The notes under the pieces were generated by a model, which was given only the letters and a program-made list of their open reading frames with translations, was not told the origin of the DNA and did not search any database. The translations under genes were made by a program, and so were the position numbers. A stretch of DNA of 64,000 nt, taken from assembly GCA_035995185.1 (NCBI GenBank), contig DASYKT010000027.1, positions 1 to 64,000 of the forward strand, read 5' to 3'. Of the stretch, positions 16,904-26,058 are shown piece after piece. This DNA is from DASYKT01 sp035995185. GTDB taxonomy: Bacteria > Acidobacteriota > Blastocatellia > Pyrinomonadales > Pyrinomonadaceae. The first letter of the stretch is position 1; each line of letters opens with the position of its first letter.

Positions 16904-17734
16904 TTATCCATTGGAAAATTTGTAAATGATCACGCCGGTTACCTTGACCGGCTGCCCGGTTAGTAAAGTCGGGCCGAATTTTGCCTGTCGCGCGGCCTGT
17001 TCCGCCGCCTGCCGCAGCATCTGGTGCCCGCTTACGGCCTTGGCCGAGATCACGTTTCCCTGTTCATCTATCACTACCTGAACGCTGACGTTGTCCCGGA
17101 TGTTCATTATTTGCGCCGGTCTCGGGTACGGCGGCACCGGCAGCGATCTTGCTTTGCCGTTTAGTACTCCGCCGGAAACGGGGGCGGTACGTCTCGGCTG
17201 CTCCGGTTCTTTTTTAGCCATCACGGGCGGTTGGCCATCGCCATCGTCGCCGATTTTGTTCAGACCGGCATTCGCACCAAAAACACCTCCGCCGCCATTG
17301 TTATTTCCGCGTGGGCCCACTCCGGGCGAGCCATCTGTTTCCGGCCCGGTAGATATTCTGAATACTCCGTTTTTCGGCCGCTCTTTTTGCGTGCTGGGCG
17401 TGGTGGAGATCTTATCCGGGATAATGTGGCTTTCATCCACTCGTTCTACCACCGCATTGCGCGTGGTGATCTCGCTCTTTGTCGCTTGCTCCTGGCGCGG
17501 CTGCTGTTGCTGAGGTTCCGGCTTAGGCGGTTCGACGGCCGGGATCGGAACCGGCGCGATCATCGCGGAAAGCTCCAAACCGTCATCGGTGAGCGTTAAT
17601 TCCGCCGCCATGATGCTCCAGACAAAAACCGAAAAACATCCAACCAAAACCACTACGGCCGTGCCCAGGAAAAATGCGCGAAATTTTCTGCTCTCCCTGC
17701 GGTGCCCGCCCGATACTACTAATTGATCCAACAT
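16904..17734 (-). CDS. TonB-like energy-transducer protein
   Basis: From the ATG at 17734, preceded by a strong GGAGGAAG, this is a 276-residue protein. It has one inner-membrane helix (about 20-45), a Pro/Gln-rich periplasmic stretch, a Gly/Asn-rich linker and a C-terminal TonB domain (VPPYPRPAQIMNIRDNVSVQ, ending VTGVIIYKFSNG). TonB-type proteins couple the proton motive force to outer-membrane transport. No ExbB/ExbD or receptor lies nearby, and many acidobacterial paralogues have unknown partners. Confidence 0.85.
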   Translation of the reverse strand: MLDQLVVSGGHRRESRKFRAFFLGTAVVVLVGCFSVFVWSIMAAELTLTDDGLELSAMIAPVPIPAVEPPKPEPQQQQPRQEQATKSEITTRNAVVERVDESHIIPDKISTTPSTQKERPKNGVFRISTGPETDGSPGVGPRGNNNGGGGVFGANAGLNKIGDDGDGQPPVMAKKEPEQPRRTAPVSGGVLNGKARSLPVPPYPRPAQIMNIRDNVSVQVVIDEQGNVISAKAVSGHQMLRQAAEQAARQAKFGPTLLTGQPVKVTGVIIYKFSNG

Positions 17735-17896
17735 AACTTCCTCCCATTTTTCGGTGCCGCCGAGGTGCAGGGACTTGTCATAAAAAACGGTGCCAAACAA
17801 CGAATGGAACGTTTTCCATTCAATTATTAGACACCGTAAAAGAAATTTAGTTCCCGGGCGTTTCAAAAAAGAATTGCCCGCACCGGGACCGGTAAA

Positions 17897-19639
17897 TTAT
17901 GCAAACAACTTGCGCTCAACAGAGCGTATGTCGTCCGGATCGAAAAATTTATCGACCCACTTGCCCGTATCGTCAAGCGTCATCGTCTGCTGGTCGTCGG
18001 ACCCATCGTCACCGATCGAGCGGAAATTATAGTGATCGGTCAGGCGCAGCGCTTCGATGGCAAAAGCCGTGGCCACGTCCTCGTCCTTGATACAGATCAA
18101 ATTGTCCCCGTTGTCTTTTTCACCGCCCCCGGCCAGGTTTGACGACCCGCAATAAACGCGGGCATTCGGGCGGTTAAAATTGGTGATGACGAATTTATGA
18201 TGAATGGCATGTCCCAGCCCGAGGCTTGCTTCTTCCTGAAACGGAGGCGGCAATTCACGGTTGGCCTTCTTCGCGTCTACCAGCAGCCCCTCTTTCCGCC
18301 CCGGTTTATAGAGTGAGATCTGGCCCCCGCTTTTATCGGTCACACCATAGGTATAAATGGCGTCGTTTTTGTGAAGTTCCCGCAGCGCGGGAATAATGCT
18401 GCCGCTGCTCGTCTCTCCCATCTCCATCACGGCAAAGAGCACCGACTCCGTTCCGGGATCAAGCACATTGTCACGGATCGAATCCAGCAGTTCATTGGCG
18501 CGGGCCTGGTCGTGCGGTGAAAAATTCACTTCCGTCTCGGGCAGGTTATCGTCAGTAAAGCTTTTTGTCGCGGTGGAATACTCGGTGGTGCGGAAAGGAG
18601 CAGCCTGGCCTACTTTCCAGCAGGTATTAAACACGTCGGAATAATACCCGGCCACGTCGGGCCGATCAAAAATGATCGTGTGGTTGGCGTTTACGCACAG
18701 GCCCGTGACCGCGAAATTGGTCGAACCGGTCAGCACTCTAAAGGCCGTTCCGCCCTTTTTGAGAATTATGATTTTACAATGAGAGTAGCGGCCGAACTTA
18801 CAGCGGAACACCTCCGCCTCTCCCTCTTTGATCTCATTGAAACGCACTTCGAAATCGTTTTCCGGGGTAGGCGTCCCGTCTTCTTTCGGCTTGGTGTGAA
18901 GGTCCGCACTGTCCAGTATTATTCTTATCCGGCCCTCTTTGCCCAGGTCTAAACAACGCTGGGCCGTTCCGGGATCGTTGAGATCGTAGGCATACATTTC
19001 TACCTCTACGGCGTCGTCTGCCAGCGCCGTATCGAGCATTTCGTAGACTTGCCGGCGGGCAGTGTAACCCAGCCAAAAATACATATCATCCCAGGTAAAA
19101 TCACCGTATTTGTTGGTTCCCGCCTTTTCTCCCGTTTCGAAAAGCCAGCCGCCGTCCTTGGGCTTGAGTCTTTGACCGACTCCGTAACGAGTGGAAAACG
19201 CCTGTGATTTCAAAAAAGCCCGGGTGAAACCGATACTTAAATCGCCTTTTGTAAAATCGCCCACGTCTATCGGGACACTTATTGTGCGGCCCGGATCTAA
19301 CGGGAGCAATTTGTGATCGCTATCGAAATATCGCGGCGTTGCCTGGTAAACATATTCTCCGACGCCGGCCACCACCTGTTTATAAGAACCCGGAAAATGG
19401 ATCCATTTGAATGTTTGGATCGGCGAAACGTCGGACTCCGTCAACCCCTCAGTACCATCGAAATTTAGCAAATTCGGTATCAGCCGGGAAGTCGTCTGGC
19501 CCGGAGCGATATAACCCATGGTAAAGCCCGCAAATGAACCCTCACTCGGCGCGCTATCCAGATCAAGCGCCAACAACGTCATGTTTGCGCCTTGATAAGC
19601 TTTTAATGAACAGCCCCCGGTAGATCCTTCTTTGAACAT
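17897..19639 (-). CDS. Phospholipase D-like protein with two HKD motifs
   Basis: A 580-residue protein. Residues 1-150 form a beta-sandwich-like domain, seen in a group of bacterial PLD-like proteins (motifs PIQTFKW and FTRAFLKSQAF). Two phospholipase D half-sites follow: H287-x-K289 with GSTN at 305-308, and H480-x-K482 with GSSN at 498-501. The family cleaves phosphodiester bonds in lipids or nucleic acids. No signal peptide is seen, so a cytoplasmic or specially exported enzyme is possible. Start 19639 is chosen for GGAGG seven bases upstream. It is upstream of and co-directional with the TonB-like gene, 162 bases apart. Confidence 0.85.
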   Translation of the reverse strand: MFKEGSTGGCSLKAYQGANMTLLALDLDSAPSEGSFAGFTMGYIAPGQTTSRLIPNLLNFDGTEGLTESDVSPIQTFKWIHFPGSYKQVVAGVGEYVYQATPRYFDSDHKLLPLDPGRTISVPIDVGDFTKGDLSIGFTRAFLKSQAFSTRYGVGQRLKPKDGGWLFETGEKAGTNKYGDFTWDDMYFWLGYTARRQVYEMLDTALADDAVEVEMYAYDLNDPGTAQRCLDLGKEGRIRIILDSADLHTKPKEDGTPTPENDFEVRFNEIKEGEAEVFRCKFGRYSHCKIIILKKGGTAFRVLTGSTNFAVTGLCVNANHTIIFDRPDVAGYYSDVFNTCWKVGQAAPFRTTEYSTATKSFTDDNLPETEVNFSPHDQARANELLDSIRDNVLDPGTESVLFAVMEMGETSSGSIIPALRELHKNDAIYTYGVTDKSGGQISLYKPGRKEGLLVDAKKANRELPPPFQEEASLGLGHAIHHKFVITNFNRPNARVYCGSSNLAGGGEKDNGDNLICIKDEDVATAFAIEALRLTDHYNFRSIGDDGSDDQQTMTLDDTGKWVDKFFDPDDIRSVERKLFA

Positions 19640-20114
19640 TTTTTTCCTCCAGATGTATGTCACATCATTTGACGAGTACTCTTATTAGCGCGCGAAACGA
19701 TGTGGAAGTAACCACGAAACCGGGCCAGGCACGCTCCGTTAAAAAAACACCCGCAGCATTTATTTTCGTCTGGTAACCGGCAATGAAAAATCAAAACATT
19801 CTAGCATAAAGGATGGGTTTTTTAAGATTTTTCAGTAACTTCAGCGGCGCGGAATTTTCCTTGCTTTATTTCCTAAAGACAAGCTAAACTTACGTTTAAT
19901 AGGTTCTCGCAGCAGATGCGTATCTGCCACCCGTACTCGATAATAAAAGCGGCGTTTCGGTCCGGTAAAGAGAGTTAGCGTTAGGTTTTATGTTAGAAGC
20001 GATTGTTGTTTGTTACAATAAGGGTTGGTGCGCCGCGGGTAGTTGGATTTGCAGCAGTTTTGTGTTTCAGTTTACTTTCCTTCCTGGCTTCTTCCAAAAA
20101 TAATTTAAAGGAAA
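19640..20114. other. Gene-free spacer between divergent PLD and RRM genes
   Basis: No credible gene is present. A small palindrome GCAGAT-N4-ATCTGC lies at 19912-19927. A TACAAT box lies near 20013, about 100 bases before the RRM gene, without a clear -35. The spacer presumably carries both promoters; the RRM mRNA may have a long leader, as cold-inducible messages often do. Confidence 0.5.
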
Positions 20115-20438
20115 ATGAATAATAAACTTTACGTAGGAAATTTGAGTTTCCGTGTATCCAGCGAAGACCTGCAATCTCTTTTTGGTGAAGTTGGATCGGT
20201 GGAATCGGCGCGCGTTATCGAAGACCGTGAAACCGGGCGCTCACGCGGTTTTGGTTTTGTGGAAATGGCAACTGCCGACGAAGCGGCAAATGCCATCGAT
20301 AAATTTAACGGTATGGATTACGAAGGCCGTAACATGGCGGTCAAAGAAGCACAGCCGCGCGAAGACCGCGGCGGAGGCGGCGGTGGCGGACGCCGTAATA
20401 ATTACAACGGCGATGGCGGCGGCGGCGGACGCTGGTAA
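20115..20438 (+). CDS. RNA-recognition-motif protein with Gly-rich tail
   Basis: A 107-residue single-RRM protein. It has RNP2 (LYVGNL) at 5-10 and RNP1 (RGFGFVEM) near 44-51, and an Arg/Gly/Asn tail of about 25 residues. It resembles cold-inducible RNA-binding proteins of cyanobacteria and other bacteria, which bind single-stranded RNA as chaperones. AAAGGAAA just before the ATG is a good ribosome site. It is a single gene with its own terminator. Confidence 0.95.
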   Translation: MNNKLYVGNLSFRVSSEDLQSLFGEVGSVESARVIEDRETGRSRGFGFVEMATADEAANAIDKFNGMDYEGRNMAVKEAQPREDRGGGGGGGRRNNYNGDGGGGGRW

Positions 20439-20465
20439 AATAAAAGCATCGATCAAGATCTTGTA

Positions 20466-20499
20466 AGCGTAAAGGAGTTCTTCTTTTACGCTTTTTTTG
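20466..20499 (+). terminator. Rho-independent terminator
   Basis: AGCGTAAAG pairs with CTTTTACGCT and is followed by seven T, right after the RRM gene. Confidence 0.85.
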
Positions 20500-20513
20500 T
20501 GTAAACTGGGAGC

Positions 20514-20529
20514 GCGGAATTTATTCCGC
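20514..20529. repeat. Short REP-like palindrome
   Basis: GCGGAAT-TT-ATTCCGC forms a perfect short hairpin directly behind the RRM terminator and before the oxidoreductase gene. Confidence 0.6.
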
Positions 20530-20590
20530 ACGAACGCTGTCGAGTTCGAAAACCGCCCGCAGGCGGAACTCAAAACGCTCTTATTTAATT

Positions 20591-21694
20591 ATGACCAAAA
20601 AGATCAGGCTAGGGTTTATCGGTACCGGATTTACACGGTTGATACAGGTCCCCGCGTTTCAGATGTTTCCGGAGGTCGAGGTGGTGTCCGTCGCCAGCGG
20701 TTCGCTGGAAAATGCGGAAAAGACCGCCCGCGAATTTAACATCCCGCATTTTACCGCCGACTGGCGCGAAACCATCGCGCGTGACGATATCGATTTGATC
20801 AGCATCGTCACTCCGCCTTATCTGCACAATGAGATGACCCTTGCCGCGCTCGAAGCGGGCAAGCACGTCCTCTGCGAAAAACCCACGGCGATGAACGCCG
20901 CCGAGGCCCTGGCAATGCTCGAAAAAGCGCGCGAGAAAAAGCTGCTCGCACTCGTCGACCACGAATTGCGTTTTCTTAAGGGGCGCCGGAAGGCATTGGA
21001 AATGATACAAAGTGGTGACATCGGAAAGATCACTCATATGAAGGTCTGGTTCCGTAATGCCTCGCGCGGGCACGAAGGTGTGAAGTGGAACTGGTGGTCC
21101 GATATAGAAAAAGGCGGCGGCACGCTGGGCGCCATCGGTTCGCATGCGGTCGATACGCTGCGCTGGTTTTCCGGCACCGAGGTCAGTGAAGTTTTTTGTC
21201 TTCTCAAAACGAACTTTAAAGAACGGCTCGATGAATCGTCGGGCGAAAAACGCGCCGTCACCAGCGATGACGAAGCAAACCTGATCCTGAAAATGGCGGA
21301 TGGCGAATTTACCCGCGACACGAGCGCGTTGATCTCGATGTCGGTCACCGAATCGGGCAAGTATGGCCATCGCACTGAGATCTACGGCGACAAAGGCGGC
21401 CTGATGATAGAAGACGGCGGTGAATTGAAATTTGCCGGGATCACGGACACCGATTGGCGGGATATAGAAGTCGAGCTGGGCGAAGTGCCGCCGGGCAGCA
21501 AAGTCGGCGGTTGGTCGCGCGGATTTTTGAATTTTGCGCGTGAAATAAAAGACGCGCTGCTGGAAGGCAGAACAGAGATACCGCACGCCGCCGATCTTTT
21601 GGACGGCTACCGCAATCAGCTGGTGCTCGATGCCGCGCGCGAATCCGATGCTGAAGGCTGCTTTGTGAAAGTGACTGAAAACACAGGCGGTTAG
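20591..21694 (+). CDS. Gfo/Idh/MocA-family oxidoreductase
   Basis: A 367-residue NAD(P)-dependent sugar-type oxidoreductase. The N-terminal Rossmann fold begins LGFIGTGFTRLIQVPAF. The conserved CEKPTAMN (active-site Lys) is near residue 97, and GGGTLGAIGSHAVDTLRWF lies in the second domain with its conserved Asp and His. Substrates in this family are sugars, inositols or related compounds; this one is unknown. No signal peptide is present. The gene is monocistronic or loosely linked to the DoxX gene 69 bases on. Confidence 0.92.
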   Translation: MTKKIRLGFIGTGFTRLIQVPAFQMFPEVEVVSVASGSLENAEKTAREFNIPHFTADWRETIARDDIDLISIVTPPYLHNEMTLAALEAGKHVLCEKPTAMNAAEALAMLEKAREKKLLALVDHELRFLKGRRKALEMIQSGDIGKITHMKVWFRNASRGHEGVKWNWWSDIEKGGGTLGAIGSHAVDTLRWFSGTEVSEVFCLLKTNFKERLDESSGEKRAVTSDDEANLILKMADGEFTRDTSALISMSVTESGKYGHRTEIYGDKGGLMIEDGGELKFAGITDTDWRDIEVELGEVPPGSKVGGWSRGFLNFAREIKDALLEGRTEIPHAADLLDGYRNQLVLDAARESDAEGCFVKVTENTGG

Positions 21695-21763
21695 CGTGCT
21701 GGTTAACTTTATTAAAAGAGACGCATCTTTGAACGGACGACATTTTTTAGCTAAGCTTTAAAG

Positions 21764-22243
21764 ATGGCACCATTAGTATTTTTATTTGGTTCATTTTTTC
21801 TGTTTCTCTTCATCAACAGATATTTACTCAAAAACAAGTTCAGCTTTTCATTTATCGGCAGAGCGGCGCTTTCTGTCATGCTCGTAGTCACGGGCTCGGC
21901 ACATTTTGCCGCTCCCGATCTGATGATCGCGATGATGCCCGATGCGATGCCGATGAAACGAGAAGTAGTTTACCTGACCGGCGTGCTGGAATTTCTTGCC
22001 GTCATAGGACTATTGATCGAAAGGCTTTCGAAGCTGACAGCTATAATGCTGATAATATTTTTTATCTGCATTCTTCCGGCCAACATTATCGGCAGTTTTA
22101 AGGAGGTACCGATAGGCGGCATGGAAAACGGCCCGGCATATCTTTATTTCAGGATCCCGCTGCAGATCTTTTTTATTTTATGGGCTTATTATTTTGGGAT
22201 CAGGATAAATAGCAGGCAGAGACGCGACAATTATGGAGCGTGA
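21764..22243 (+). CDS. DoxX-like integral membrane protein
   Basis: A 159-residue protein with about four transmembrane helices. It has the DoxX-type pattern GSAHFAAPDLMIAMMP, then VVYLTGVLEFLAVIGLL and FFICILPANI. The family role is unclear (quinone-linked or redox-stress functions have been proposed for relatives). The last nine residues (RQRRDNYGA) and the stop codon are encoded by the left arm of a 29-bp inverted repeat, so the native C-terminus may have been replaced. Confidence 0.82.
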   Translation: MAPLVFLFGSFFLFLFINRYLLKNKFSFSFIGRAALSVMLVVTGSAHFAAPDLMIAMMPDAMPMKREVVYLTGVLEFLAVIGLLIERLSKLTAIMLIIFFICILPANIIGSFKEVPIGGMENGPAYLYFRIPLQIFFILWAYYFGIRINSRQRRDNYGA

Positions 22244-22286
22244 TAATCAACTTGCCACACGCTCCATAACTGTCGCGTTTCTGCCT
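22214..22286. repeat. Inverted repeat, 29-bp arms, overlapping a coding end
   Basis: Arms 22214-22242 (AGGCAGAGACGCGACA...) and 22258-22286 match in reverse complement with two mismatches around 15 bases. It lies between convergent genes and enters the DoxX coding sequence. It may serve as a terminator for both. Confidence 0.85.
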
Positions 22287-22292
22287 CTTAGA

Positions 22293-24128
22293 CTATTTCC
22301 GCGCCGCGGGAATTATCTTCATCGTAACTTTTTCGCTGCCGCGCACGACGACGATCTCGTATTCCTCGCCGGCTTTCATCTCGCCGAGAACGTAAGTGTA
22401 GTCGCTGATATTGCGAATTTCTTTTCCCGCCAGCATGACGATCTTATCGCCCGGCTTAACACCCGCTTTTGCCGCCGGTGAACCGTCACGCACGCCATCG
22501 AGCAGCAACCCGTCATTATTCCCTTCCGCGTAATTCGGGACCGTTCCCAGTGAAACGCTAAAGGTCGAGCGGCCCATGCTGGAGCTTTTTGCCACGGCGT
22601 AGGTAGGCTTGGCCGTACTACCGTCAATGCTTTTAATGATCTCGGAAATGTAAGAGACTATTTGGCTTTCGCCAGCGTAATTTATCTTATCCGCGGTGTC
22701 GGAAGGTTTGTGATAATCCTCATGGGCGCCGGTAAAAAAGAACAAGACCGGTATCTGTTTGGCGTAAAAGGACGAGTGATCAGACGGGCCAAAGCCGTCT
22801 TCACTGAGTTGAAGCTGAAATGCCGGCGCGGGTGTGTTCTTACCTTCGACCAACGCTTTCCACTCCCCCGCTGTACCGATCCCGCCGACGCTGAGCTTGT
22901 TGTCCTTTAACCGCCCGACCATATCCATATTGATCATCGCGATGGTTTTATCGAGCGGAAACGCCGGGTCGCTCGTGTAGGCTTTTGAGCCCAGCAGGCC
23001 TTCTTCCTCGCCGCTAAAGCACATAAAAATAAGCGTGCGTTTGTTGTTCTTTGCCTTCGCGAACTGCCGCGCGAGTTCTAAAACGGCGGCGGTGCCGGAA
23101 GCGTTATCGTCGGCGCCATGATGGATCTCAGTAGAATTGACCGCCAGGCTGCTCGGCCCGCCGTGGCCCAGATGATCGTAGTGCGCGCCGATGATGATCG
23201 CCTCATTTTTTAACTGCGGATCGGTGCCTTCTAAAATGCCGATGACATTTGTTGCTTCGACTTGTTTTTTGACCAGGTCGACTTTTATTTCTGCCGAGGC
23301 CTTGGGGCGGCCGGAAAGATTTAGTTTGATCTCGCCGGCTTCCTTTCGCAGGCTGATCCATTGCTCATCTTTTTTTAATTCTTCTTCGCTCTGGTCTCCT
23401 AAAAGGAGCGCTCCGATCGGGCGTGCTATCACGGCGGCGGGAATGGCCGTATCTCCCAGAGTCTGGTCGAATTTAAGCTGCGCGAGTTTATCGTCTTCGA
23501 GTTTTGTTTCAGCGGAAATTACCAGCAGCGCTTTGGCGCCTTTATCGTGAGCGATCTTGGCCTTGATGCGCACGTCGCCAAACCGCATAAAAGGCGAATG
23601 CGGATTCCCCGCATCCGGCGCGCCGCTAAATACCAGCACGATCTTGTCTTTTACGTCGAGGCCGGCATATTCATCGACCTTCCCTTCTTCCGAAACGATG
23701 CCGTAACCGGCAAAGACGATATCGGTGTTCGGCAGCGAGCCGTTTGAAGAAAAACCGGTCGGCATCCAATTAGATCTCAGATTGATCGCGGCGGACATCT
23801 GCGGCAGCGTAATTTTTAGCGCGTTGTTCTTGCCCAACTCGACGCCGGAAAAATATGGAAATGAGCGCAGGTAAGATCCCTTTAAGCCCGGCTTAAGTTT
23901 TAGCGCAGTGAACCGGCCGGCGATATAGCTCGCCGCTGAGATCGCGCCGGACGTGCCGGTTTCGCGGCCCTCGAGCTTGTCGGATGCAAGATAGGTCACA
24001 TCCGCCCGCAATCGCTCCTGCATACCGTCCGGCTTTGCCGCCCCTGTGGTGGTTACTGCCGCTTTTTGCGCCGAAATACTGACGGCAAACGAGACTAAAA
24101 GAAGAAAACTAAATAATTGCTTTTTCAT
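22293..24128 (-). CDS. Secreted M28-family zinc peptidase with PA and PDZ domains
   Basis: A 611-residue exported metallopeptidase with a signal peptide ending SAQK. A protease-associated insert lies around 130-230. The M28 core has GAHYDHLG, HHGADDNASG, SGEEEGLLGS, NMDMVGR and the last zinc His in EDYHKPSD. A PDZ domain (about 510-605) follows. M28 enzymes are aminopeptidases using two zinc ions. Its ATG overlaps the stop of the upstream gene (ATGA), so both form an operon. Confidence 0.93.
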   Translation of the reverse strand: MKKQLFSFLLLVSFAVSISAQKAAVTTTGAAKPDGMQERLRADVTYLASDKLEGRETGTSGAISAASYIAGRFTALKLKPGLKGSYLRSFPYFSGVELGKNNALKITLPQMSAAINLRSNWMPTGFSSNGSLPNTDIVFAGYGIVSEEGKVDEYAGLDVKDKIVLVFSGAPDAGNPHSPFMRFGDVRIKAKIAHDKGAKALLVISAETKLEDDKLAQLKFDQTLGDTAIPAAVIARPIGALLLGDQSEEELKKDEQWISLRKEAGEIKLNLSGRPKASAEIKVDLVKKQVEATNVIGILEGTDPQLKNEAIIIGAHYDHLGHGGPSSLAVNSTEIHHGADDNASGTAAVLELARQFAKAKNNKRTLIFMCFSGEEEGLLGSKAYTSDPAFPLDKTIAMINMDMVGRLKDNKLSVGGIGTAGEWKALVEGKNTPAPAFQLQLSEDGFGPSDHSSFYAKQIPVLFFFTGAHEDYHKPSDTADKINYAGESQIVSYISEIIKSIDGSTAKPTYAVAKSSSMGRSTFSVSLGTVPNYAEGNNDGLLLDGVRDGSPAAKAGVKPGDKIVMLAGKEIRNISDYTYVLGEMKAGEEYEIVVVRGSEKVTMKIIPAARK

Positions 24129-24664
24129 AACTTAATAGACTTCACGAAAATATCCTTGATCTTGATATTGTCCTGCATTATTTCCTTTATAGTTGCAGCA
24201 TCTTTTACCGTTAACCGGTCACGCTTACGATCGGCCTCAATAAGGCGTATGGCCCTGCCAATAGAAAAATACACACGGCGTTCCGCGGGAACCTGTTCGT
24301 CATTCTCGGCTTTTTGAAAATAAAAGATCAGTGCGCCGCTTTTGTCGTAAAGAAATTCCTGATAATACGAGCGCGATGAAATGTTCTGCCGCACCTTCAC
24401 CAGTTCATCCGGGTATAAATGTTCTTCGCTATCGCCGCCGCGGTAAAAGAACTTGTAGGTCAAAACGTAATTGCCGACGGCGCGCCATTGGTGGCCGCGC
24501 TTATTGATCGCCAACTCGTTCATCACCAGTTCGCCAAACTCACCCTGGTCGTCTTCTTCTTCGGCTGCCCTGGCTTTTTCCGCGATCTCATCATAGACCG
24601 CTCGGATCTTTTCTACAGTCTTATCGACTGTCTGCGCAGAAATAGCACCGGCAAAAAGTAGCAT
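24125..24664 (-). CDS. Exported protein of unknown function, probable non-ATG start
   Basis: A 179-residue protein, as read from the ATG at 24664, with mixed charged alpha/beta content and no family I recognise. The ATG leaves only 11 residues before the signal cleavage site (AISAQ). Reading 15 codons further up to a CTG at 24709 gives a proper signal peptide (NKFLYEKISAGFFF then MLLFAG), so the true start may be non-ATG. It is the first gene of the operon with the M28 peptidase. Confidence 0.7.
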   Translation of the reverse strand: MLLFAGAISAQTVDKTVEKIRAVYDEIAEKARAAEEEDDQGEFGELVMNELAINKRGHQWRAVGNYVLTYKFFYRGGDSEEHLYPDELVKVRQNISSRSYYQEFLYDKSGALIFYFQKAENDEQVPAERRVYFSIGRAIRLIEADRKRDRLTVKDAATIKEIMQDNIKIKDIFVKSIKL

Positions 24665-24737
24665 GAAGAAAAACCCGGCAGATATTTTTTCATATAGAAA
24701 CTTGTTCAGCGTTCAGGAGTTGTCTGGATGAACGATA

Positions 24738-24809
24738 CATTTCGTGTGTTTAGTGTGATTCGTGGTAAAAATTCCGGAATTAACCACAAAACGCACGAAA
24801 ACACGAAAT
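24738..24809. repeat. Inverted repeat of the ACCACGAA/CACGAAA family
   Basis: CATTTCGTGTGTTTAGTGTG with ATTCGTGG on the left is mirrored by AACCACAAAACGCACGAAAA on the right around a short loop. It lies downstream of the PD40 gene's stop. Confidence 0.8.
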
Positions 24810-24884
24810 CACCCGCTACACCTTAATTTTCAAATCGAAGATTAACGGATTTATGGCTATGCCTCCTGAACTCTGAACATCGAG

Positions 24885-25931
24885 CTACCAAACCCAATCG
24901 GCGATGAACACATTTGTATCGCCCTGTTTAGCGGCGTTGCGGTTTGAAGCAAAGACCAATTTTTTCCCATCGGGCGAAAACATCGGGAACCCGTCAAAAG
25001 ATTCGTTGAACGTGACTCTTTCCAGACCCGTACCGTCGGTATTTATCAGGGCCAGGTCGAAATTGCGTTTTGTTCTATCGGTGGCGAAATAATTGGTACA
25101 GAAAATGATGCGCTTGCCGTCAGGCGTAAAGAACGGGGCAAATGAAGCCACGCCAAGATTCGTGATCTGTTTTTTGTTCAAACCGTCGGCATTCATCGTC
25201 CACACTTCAAACACCGTCGGCTGCACCAGATTTTGCGAGAGACGTTCTTTATAGAGCGCGATATCGGCGTCGGTCTTCGGATGGCTGCCGCGATAAACTA
25301 TCTGCTTGCTGTCCGGCGAGAAAAAAGCGCCGCCGTCATAGCCGAGCTCGTTGGTCAGCCGCTTTACATTTTTGCCGTCCGTGTCCATCACGTATAGATC
25401 GAGATCGCCATCGCGCGTCGAAGTAAAAATGATCTTTTTTCCGTCGGGCGAGATCGTGGCTTCCGCATCGTAACCCGGCGTGTCGGTCATTTTCTTGATG
25501 CCGGTGCCGTCCGGTTTTGAAGTATAAATATCGTAATCGGGATAGATCGCCCAGACGTAGCCTTTGGAATAATCGGGGTTCGGCGGGCACTCTTTTTTGC
25601 CGCCGAAAGTCGAGGCATAAAGCACTTTTTTCCCGCCTTTGAAAAAATAAGAGCAGGTCGTGCGGCCTTCGCCGTTTGAAACCATTTTAACGTCAGATCC
25701 GTCGATATTCATGCGATAGATTTGGTCGCAGCCGCGCCCGTCGCGTTTCGATTGGAAAACAAGCTGCTTGCCGTCAAAGGAAAAATACGCCTCGGCGTTT
25801 TCGCCGCCAAACGTCAATTGCTTGATATTTTTCAGGTGATTTTCGCCAGTGACAGCCAGAGAATTATTTTGTGCTAAAATCGCGGCCGAAAAGGTTATAA
25901 TCAAAAAGAACAATAAAAATGCTTGCTTCAT
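24885..25931 (-). CDS. Periplasmic TolB-like PD40 beta-propeller
   Basis: Read from the ATG at 25931 (348 residues; an ATG at 25943 adds four). A signal peptide ending ILAQ is followed by five to six PD40/WD40-like blades with the motif FSPDGKKIVFxSxRDG and INTDGTG turns. Such propellers bind proteins or act like the TolB periplasmic part, but the TolB N-terminal domain is missing, so this is not TolB proper. It is a single gene. Confidence 0.87.
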   Translation of the reverse strand: MKQAFLLFFLIITFSAAILAQNNSLAVTGENHLKNIKQLTFGGENAEAYFSFDGKQLVFQSKRDGRGCDQIYRMNIDGSDVKMVSNGEGRTTCSYFFKGGKKVLYASTFGGKKECPPNPDYSKGYVWAIYPDYDIYTSKPDGTGIKKMTDTPGYDAEATISPDGKKIIFTSTRDGDLDLYVMDTDGKNVKRLTNELGYDGGAFFSPDSKQIVYRGSHPKTDADIALYKERLSQNLVQPTVFEVWTMNADGLNKKQITNLGVASFAPFFTPDGKRIIFCTNYFATDRTKRNFDLALINTDGTGLERVTFNESFDGFPMFSPDGKKLVFASNRNAAKQGDTNVFIADWVW

Positions 25932-26058
25932 GCGCTCAATCATAGCATTACAGCTCCATTTCGCTGAATCTGAGAGAATAAGTTATACGAATAATAAAGT
26001 TAAGTGAACTTGATGGTTATTCGTCAAAATCCTAAAAAAGTTTCGATAATCTAATACT

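Noticed and set aside
20609..21586. Long minus-strand frame opposite the Gfo/Idh gene
   Set aside because: Antisense shadow of a high-GC gene, without start context or motifs.
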